This document shows, piece after piece, positions 58,992-64,000 of a stretch of 64,000 nt of DNA (position 1 is the first letter of the stretch; every line of letters begins with the position of its first letter). Source of the DNA: Massilia endophytica (lineage in GTDB: Bacteria > Pseudomonadota > Gammaproteobacteria > Burkholderiales > Burkholderiaceae_D); the NCBI RefSeq assembly GCF_021165955.1, contig NZ_CP088952.1:682001-746000 (forward strand). Direction: 5' to 3'. Both the position numbers and the translations under genes were made by a program. A model generated the notes under the pieces. The model searched no databases and was not told the origin of the DNA. It saw only the letters and a program-made list of their open reading frames with translations.

Positions 58992-61646
58992 ATGGATCAA
59001 TTCGCAAAAGAAACAATCCCCATTTCCCTCGAAGAAGAGATGCGCAAGAGCTACCTCGATTACGCCATGAGCGTGATCGTGGGCCGTGCCTTGCCGGACG
59101 CGCGCGACGGCCTGAAGCCGGTGCACCGCCGCGTTCTCTACGGGATGCATGAGCTGAACAATGTCTGGAACCGTCCCTACGTGAAATGCGCCCGCGTGGT
59201 GGGTGAAGTCATGGGTAAGTACCACCCGCACGGCGACGCCTCCATCTACGACACGCTGGTGCGCATGGCGCAGGACTTCTCCCTGCGCTACATGCTGGTG
59301 GACGGCCAGGGCAATTTCGGCTCCATCGACGGCGACAACGCGGCGGCCATGCGTTACACCGAGTGCCGGCTGGACAAGATTGCGGGCGAACTGCTGGCCG
59401 ACATCGACAAGGAAACCGTCGATTTCGCGCCCAACTACGACGGCAAGGAGAAAGAGCCCACCGTCCTGCCGACCAAGCTGCCCAACCTGCTGATCAACGG
59501 CTCCTCCGGCATCGCGGTGGGCATGGCGACCAATATCCCGCCGCACAACCTGTCCGAAGTGATCAACGGCGCCCTGCACGTTCTGTCGAACCCGGACTGC
59601 ACGGTGGATGAACTGATCGAGCTGATTCCCGCGCCGGACTTCCCGACCGCCGGCATCATCTACGGCGTGTCCGGCGTGCGCGACGGCTACCGCACGGGCC
59701 GCGGCCGCGTGGTCATGCGCGCCAAGACCCACTTCGAGGAATTCGGCAAGGAAGGCGGCCGCATCGCCATCATCGTCGACGAGCTGCCTTACCAGGTGAA
59801 CAAGAAGTCCCTGCTGGAGCGCATCGCCGAGAACGTGCGCGACAAGAAGCTGGAAGGCATTTCCGACATCCGCGACGAATCCGACAAGTCGGGCATGCGC
59901 GTGGTGATCGAGCTGAAACGGGGCGAAGTGCCGGAAGTGGTGCTGAACAACCTGTACAAGCAGACCCAGTTGCAGGACACCTTCGGCATGAACATGGTGG
60001 CGCTGGTGGACGGCCAGCCCAAGCTCATGAACCTGAAGGACATGCTGTCCACCTTCCTGTCGCACCGCCGCGAAGTGGTGACGCGCCGTACCGTGTTCGA
60101 GCTGCGCAAGGCGCGCGAACGCGGCCACGTGCTGGAAGGCCTGGCGGTCGCCTTGGCGAACATCGACGAATTCATCGCCATCATCAAGGCCGCGCCGACG
60201 CCGCCGCTGGCGAAGACGGAACTGATGGCCAAGGCCTGGGACTCTTCCCTGGTGCGCGAGATGCTGGCGCGTACCGGCGAAGAAGGCCAGGCGGGCATCG
60301 ACGCCTTCCGTCCCGAGCACCTGCCGAAGCACTACGGCATGCAGCCGGACGGCCTGTACAAGCTCTCCGACGACCAGGCGCAGGAAATCCTGCAGATGCG
60401 CCTGCAGCGCCTGACCGGCCTGGAACAGGACAAGATCGTCAACGAGTACAAGGACGTGATGGCGCAGATCGCCGACCTGCTGGACATTCTGGCCAAGCCG
60501 GCCCGCGTGACCGCCATCATCACCGACGAACTGACCGCATCGAAGCTGGAATACGGCGACAAGGACGCGCGCCGCTCCACCATCGAGCACAATGCGACCG
60601 ACCTGGAAACGGAAGACCTGATCACCCCGCAGGACATGGTGGTGACCCTGTCGCACATGGGCTATATGAAGGCCCAGCCGATCTCCGAATACCGCGCCCA
60701 GAAGCGCGGCGGCCGCGGCAAGCAGGCCATGGCGACCAAGGACGAAGACTGGATCGACCAGCTCTTCATCGCCAACACGCACGACTACATCCTGTGCTTC
60801 TCCAACCGCGGCCGCATGTACTGGCTGAAAGTGTGGGAAGTGCCGCAGGGCTCGCGCAACTCGCGTGGCAAGCCTATCGTGAACATGTTCCCGCTGCAGG
60901 ACAACGAGAAGATCACCGTGGTGCTGCCGCTCTCCGGCGAAAACCGCACCTTCCCGGAAGACCACTACGTGTTCATGTCCACCAGCCTGGGCACCGTGAA
61001 GAAGACGCCGCTGAAGGACTTCAGCAACCCGCGCAAGGCCGGCATCATTGCCGTGGACCTGGACGAGGGCGACTTCCTGATCGGCGCGGCGCTCACCGAC
61101 GGCGCCCACGACGTGATGCTCTTCTCCGACGCAGGCAAGGCAGTGCGCTTCGACGAGAACGACGTGCGTCCGATGGGCCGTACCGCGCGCGGCGTGCGCG
61201 GCATGAACCTGGAAGAAGGCCAGAACGTGATCGCCCTGCTGGTGGCCGAGAACGAGCAGCAGTCCGTGCTCACGGCAACCGAGAACGGCTTTGGCAAGCG
61301 TACCCCGATCACCGAGTACACGCGCCACGGCCGCGGCACCAAGGGCATGATCGCCATCCAGACCTCCGAGCGTAACGGCAAGGTGGTGGCGGCGACCCTG
61401 GTCGATTCGACCGACGAGATCATGCTGATCACGACGGGCGGTGTGCTGATCCGCACGCGCGTTTCCGAGATCCGCGAGATGGGCCGCGCGACTCAGGGCG
61501 TGACCCTGATCGCCGTGGAGGACGGCACCAAGCTCTCCGGCCTGCAGCGCATCGTGGAAGCGGATGCGGACGAGCCCGAGCTCGAACCCGAAGGCGGCGC
61601 GGCCGCGGCGGCGGAGGGCGGCGAGCCCGAAGCCACGGCCGAATAA
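58992..61646 (+). CDS. gyrA: DNA gyrase subunit A
   Basis: 884 residues. Begins MDQFAKETIPISLEEEMRKS; AAAMRYTECRL holds catalytic Tyr122, HPHGDASIYDTLVRMAQ is the quinolone pocket, and six C-terminal blades follow with the GyrA box QKRGGRG. Numbering aligns with Escherichia coli without gaps up to 122, giving Ala83, Ser84, Asp87. An acidic Glu/Ala-rich tail ends the chain. A terminator lies between it and serC. Confidence 0.97.
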   Translation: MDQFAKETIPISLEEEMRKSYLDYAMSVIVGRALPDARDGLKPVHRRVLYGMHELNNVWNRPYVKCARVVGEVMGKYHPHGDASIYDTLVRMAQDFSLRYMLVDGQGNFGSIDGDNAAAMRYTECRLDKIAGELLADIDKETVDFAPNYDGKEKEPTVLPTKLPNLLINGSSGIAVGMATNIPPHNLSEVINGALHVLSNPDCTVDELIELIPAPDFPTAGIIYGVSGVRDGYRTGRGRVVMRAKTHFEEFGKEGGRIAIIVDELPYQVNKKSLLERIAENVRDKKLEGISDIRDESDKSGMRVVIELKRGEVPEVVLNNLYKQTQLQDTFGMNMVALVDGQPKLMNLKDMLSTFLSHRREVVTRRTVFELRKARERGHVLEGLAVALANIDEFIAIIKAAPTPPLAKTELMAKAWDSSLVREMLARTGEEGQAGIDAFRPEHLPKHYGMQPDGLYKLSDDQAQEILQMRLQRLTGLEQDKIVNEYKDVMAQIADLLDILAKPARVTAIITDELTASKLEYGDKDARRSTIEHNATDLETEDLITPQDMVVTLSHMGYMKAQPISEYRAQKRGGRGKQAMATKDEDWIDQLFIANTHDYILCFSNRGRMYWLKVWEVPQGSRNSRGKPIVNMFPLQDNEKITVVLPLSGENRTFPEDHYVFMSTSLGTVKKTPLKDFSNPRKAGIIAVDLDEGDFLIGAALTDGAHDVMLFSDAGKAVRFDENDVRPMGRTARGVRGMNLEEGQNVIALLVAENEQQSVLTATENGFGKRTPITEYTRHGRGTKGMIAIQTSERNGKVVAATLVDSTDEIMLITTGGVLIRTRVSEIREMGRATQGVTLIAVEDGTKLSGLQRIVEADADEPELEPEGGAAAAAEGGEPEATAE

Positions 61647-61658
61647 GGCCTGACCCTT

Positions 61659-61700
61659 GCGGGCCCCGTCCGAGCGATCGGACCGGGCCCGCAGTTTTTT
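61659..61700 (+). terminator. Intrinsic terminator after gyrA
   Basis: A 15-bp stem with one mismatch (GCGGGCCCCGTCCGA against its partner) around GCGA, then AG and six T. Confidence 0.88.
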
Positions 61701-61719
61701 CAAGGAAGGAATTTCTGCT

Positions 61720-62793
61720 GTGACGAACATCTACAACTACTCCGCCGGCCCGGCCGTACTGCCGAAGGAGGTGCTGCAGCAGGCTGCCGCTGAAATGCTG
61801 GACTGGCACGGCAGCGGGATGTCCGTCATGGAAATGAGCCATCGCGGGCCCGAGTTCATCTCGATCTACCGCGAAGCGGAGAAGGACGTGCGCGAGCTGC
61901 TGGCCGTGCCGGAGAACTACAGAATCCTGTTCATGCAGGGCGGTGGCCTGGGCCACAACGCCATCATCCCCATGAACATGCTGGGCGGCCGCTCGGCGCC
62001 CACCATCGACTTTATCCAGACCGGTTCCTGGTCCAGCAAGTCGATCAACGAGGCGAAGCGCTACGCGAACGTGAACGTGGCGGCAAAGGGCGTCACCAGC
62101 GTGCCGCCGCAGTCCGAATGGAAGCTCACGCCGGGCGCGGCCTACCTGCACATCTGCACCAACGAGACCATCGACGGCATCGAGATCGATTTCGTGCCCA
62201 CGGCGCAGGGCGATACGCCGCTGGTGGCGGACATGTCTTCCCACATCCTGTCGCGTCCCGTGGACGTGTCGAAGTACGGCGTGATCTTCGGCGGCGCCCA
62301 GAAGAACATCGGCCCGGCGGGCGTGACGATGGTGATCGTGCGCGAAGACCTGATCGGCAAGGCGCTGCCCATCTGCCCCTCCGCCTTCGACTGGAAGAAC
62401 GTGGCGGACAACGAATCCATGTACAACACGCCCCCCACCTACGGCATCTATATTGCCGGGCTGGTGTTCAAGTGGCTGAAGAAGCAGGGTGGCGTGGCGG
62501 CCATGGAACAGCGTAATATTGAGAAAGCGAAGCTGCTGTACGCGGCTTTGGATGCGGACGACTTCTACCAGAATCGGGTCGCCAAGGAGTATCGCTCGCG
62601 CATGAACATACCGTTCTACCTGCGCGACGAATCGCAGAATGAAGCATTCCTGGCCGGCGCCAAAGCGCGCGGGCTGCTGCAACTGAAGGGCCACAAGTCC
62701 GTCGGCGGTATGCGGGCATCGATCTATAACGCGATGCCGATCGAGGGCGTGCAAGCGCTGGTCGATTATCTGAACGAGTTTGCGGGCCGCTGA
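61720..62793 (+). CDS. serC: Phosphoserine aminotransferase
   Basis: 357 residues. Starts at GTG 61720 (TNIYNYSAGPAVLPKEVLQQ) preceded by AAGGAAGGA; upstream in-frame codons lie in the terminator. DMSSHILSRPVDVSKYGVIF and GGAQKNIGPAGVT contain the PLP lysine. GNAGTGGG-like QGGGLGHNAI binds phosphate. Makes 3-phosphoserine and serves the pyridoxal pathway. Confidence 0.96.
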   Translation: MTNIYNYSAGPAVLPKEVLQQAAAEMLDWHGSGMSVMEMSHRGPEFISIYREAEKDVRELLAVPENYRILFMQGGGLGHNAIIPMNMLGGRSAPTIDFIQTGSWSSKSINEAKRYANVNVAAKGVTSVPPQSEWKLTPGAAYLHICTNETIDGIEIDFVPTAQGDTPLVADMSSHILSRPVDVSKYGVIFGGAQKNIGPAGVTMVIVREDLIGKALPICPSAFDWKNVADNESMYNTPPTYGIYIAGLVFKWLKKQGGVAAMEQRNIEKAKLLYAALDADDFYQNRVAKEYRSRMNIPFYLRDESQNEAFLAGAKARGLLQLKGHKSVGGMRASIYNAMPIEGVQALVDYLNEFAGR

Positions 62794-62845
62794 TTCCGCC
62801 CGTGGCGGGCGCAGCCCGCAGCTTTCAACCGCAAGCATTCAGACC

Positions 62846-63919
62846 ATGACAGACAAACTCAAACCACTGCGCGAGAAGATCGATTCGATCGATGCGCAGA
62901 TCCTGGACCTGCTGAACCAGCGCGCCAAGGTTGCGCAGGACGTGGGCCATATCAAGGCCGAAACCAACGCGCCTGTGTTCCGTCCCGAGCGTGAGGCGCA
63001 GGTGCTGCGAGGCGTGGCGGACCGCAACCCCGGCCCGATGGGCGACACGGAAGTGCAGATCATCTTCCGCGAGATCATGTCCGCCTGCCGCTCGCTGGAA
63101 AAGCGCCTGGCCATCGCCTATCTTGGGCCAGTCGGCACCTTCAGCGAACAGGCCGTGCACCAGCAGTTCGGCCACTCCGTCGAAGCCCTGGCCTGCGCCT
63201 CCATCGACGAAGTGTTCCGCGCCACCGAGGCGGGAACCGCCGATTTCGGCGTGGTGCCGGTCGAGAATTCCTCGGAAGGCGCCATCGGCCGCACGCTCGA
63301 CCTGCTGCTGCAAACCCCGCTCACCATCAATGGCGAAGTGGCCATCGCCGTGCGCCACAGCCTCATGACGCGCACGGGCCTGATGGACGGCGTGCAGGTC
63401 ATCTGCGCCCATTCGCAGGCCCTGGCCCAGTGCCAGATCTGGCTCAACAACAACTACCCGCAGCTGGAGCGCCGCGCCGTGTCCTCGAACGCCGAGGCGG
63501 CGCGCATGGCGCGCGACGATGCGACCGTGGCCGCGATTGCGGGCGAGCGCGCGGGCGTGCAGTACGGCCTGGGTGTCGTCAAGGGCAATATCCAGGACGA
63601 TCCGCACAACCGCACGCGCTTCGCCGTGATCGGCCAGCACCCGGTGGGCCCGTCCGGCAAGGACCGCACCTCGCTGGCGCTGGCGGTGCCCAACAAGGCC
63701 GGCGCCGTGTACACGCTGCTGGCGCCCCTTTCCCAGCACGGCGTATCGATGACGCGCTTCGAATCACGTCCGGCGCGCACGGGCACCTGGGAATACTATT
63801 TTTACGTCGACATCGAAGGCCACGTCCAGACCCCGGCCGTGGCGCGTGCGCTCGCTGACCTGCAGAGCAACGCCGCCTTCTTCAAAGTGCTGGGCTCCTA
63901 CCCGACCAGCCTCACCTGA
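62846..63919 (+). CDS. pheA: Bifunctional chorismate mutase / prephenate dehydratase
   Basis: 357 residues. AroQ chorismate mutase 1-88 (LREKIDSIDAQILDLLNQRA), prephenate dehydratase about 92-270 (YLGPVGTFSEQAV, VPVENSSEGAIGRTLDLL), and an ACT domain to the end (TSLALAVPNKAGAVYTLLAP, FESRPARTGTWEYYFYVD) for Phe feedback. Follows serC by 52 bases. Confidence 0.96.
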   Translation: MTDKLKPLREKIDSIDAQILDLLNQRAKVAQDVGHIKAETNAPVFRPEREAQVLRGVADRNPGPMGDTEVQIIFREIMSACRSLEKRLAIAYLGPVGTFSEQAVHQQFGHSVEALACASIDEVFRATEAGTADFGVVPVENSSEGAIGRTLDLLLQTPLTINGEVAIAVRHSLMTRTGLMDGVQVICAHSQALAQCQIWLNNNYPQLERRAVSSNAEAARMARDDATVAAIAGERAGVQYGLGVVKGNIQDDPHNRTRFAVIGQHPVGPSGKDRTSLALAVPNKAGAVYTLLAPLSQHGVSMTRFESRPARTGTWEYYFYVDIEGHVQTPAVARALADLQSNAAFFKVLGSYPTSLT

Positions 63920-63936
63920 ACTTAAAGAGAAATACC

Positions 63937-64000
63937 ATGTCCAAGCAATTCGGTCCTGAATACGTTCGCGCAATCGCTCCCTACCAGGCTGGCAAGCCCA
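63937..64000 (+). CDS. hisC: Start of histidinol-phosphate aminotransferase, cut by the window end
   Basis: Only 21 codons, MSKQFGPEYVRAIAPYQAGK. AAAGAGA precedes the ATG, 17 bases after pheA. The I.PYxxGKP start is that of HisC-type aminotransferases, and hisC follows pheA in Burkholderiales. It may act on imidazole acetol phosphate or on aromatic keto acids. Confidence 0.75.
   Translation, partial: MSKQFGPEYVRAIAPYQAGKP

Noticed and set aside
58845..61730. A 961-codon open frame on the minus strand
   Set aside because: It is antisense to gyrA over its whole length; gyrA is certain.

Overview
The window looks like chromosome of a high-GC betaproteobacterium of the Burkholderiales, most likely Oxalobacteraceae (Massilia / Duganella / Pseudoduganella group). 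This is inferred from the order ompA-gyrA-serC-pheA-hisC with ubiG-gph beside it, from PEP-CTERM proteins, a YjfB-type protein and an ExeA/GspB pair, and from a tmRNA tag reading ANDNSYALAA. No database search was possible; family calls rest on motifs, length and gene order.

Layout. 1-15.4 kb is a chitin / N-acetylglucosamine (GlcNAc) utilisation locus. It starts with the 3' end of a GH18 chitinase and two convergent NagX-like membrane acyltransferases. A tightly packed minus-strand operon then runs from 15.2 kb down to 3.2 kb: GlcNAc kinase, GntR regulator, NagA, NagB-II, ABC importer (binding protein, two permeases, ATPase), NagZ, an AmpG-like MFS carrier and a secreted TPR protein. Together these would import GlcNAc or chitobiose-type sugars, hydrolyse, phosphorylate, deacetylate and deaminate them to fructose-6-phosphate. 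Direct GGTATT repeats upstream of the kinase are candidate regulator sites.

15.4-29 kb holds a secreted adhesin-like GIN-domain repeat protein, an ExeA/GspB pair, mobB, a small YjfB protein, a bufferin-type copper-peptide locus (precursor plus a fused DUF692-DUF2063 enzyme), fumC, a tail-less FimV-like protein, fliT and an HDOD protein. 29-37.4 kb holds an M13 peptidase, CsbD, a dipeptidyl peptidase IV, a MATE pump, a beta/gamma-crystallin protein and the CbpA-CbpM chaperone pair. 37.4-45.5 kb holds two Gln/Ser/Gly-rich disordered proteins, two LysR regulators with divergent partners (azoreductase, glutathione transferase), an NAD-salvage pair (nicotinamidase-like and pncB), and a PEP-CTERM protein.

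45.5-51.5 kb is the most unusual part. tmRNA is followed by a long hairpin whose far arm is an inverted, degenerate copy of the tmRNA 3' end, and then by a run of palindromes. Next come a DUF4382 lipoprotein, an ECF sigma-factor gene broken by an internal deletion and an inversion of about 120 bp, a damaged monooxygenase-like fragment, and an M9 collagenase enclosed by imperfect 33-bp direct repeats. This looks like a rearranged accessory segment beside ssrA.

51.5-64 kb returns to core genes: a PAS-GGDEF-EAL protein, rodA preceded by a 40-codon stub resembling the N-terminus of PBP2, an unknown protein with a possible GIY-YIG-like core, gph, ubiG, an OmpA-family protein, gyrA, serC, pheA and the start of hisC.
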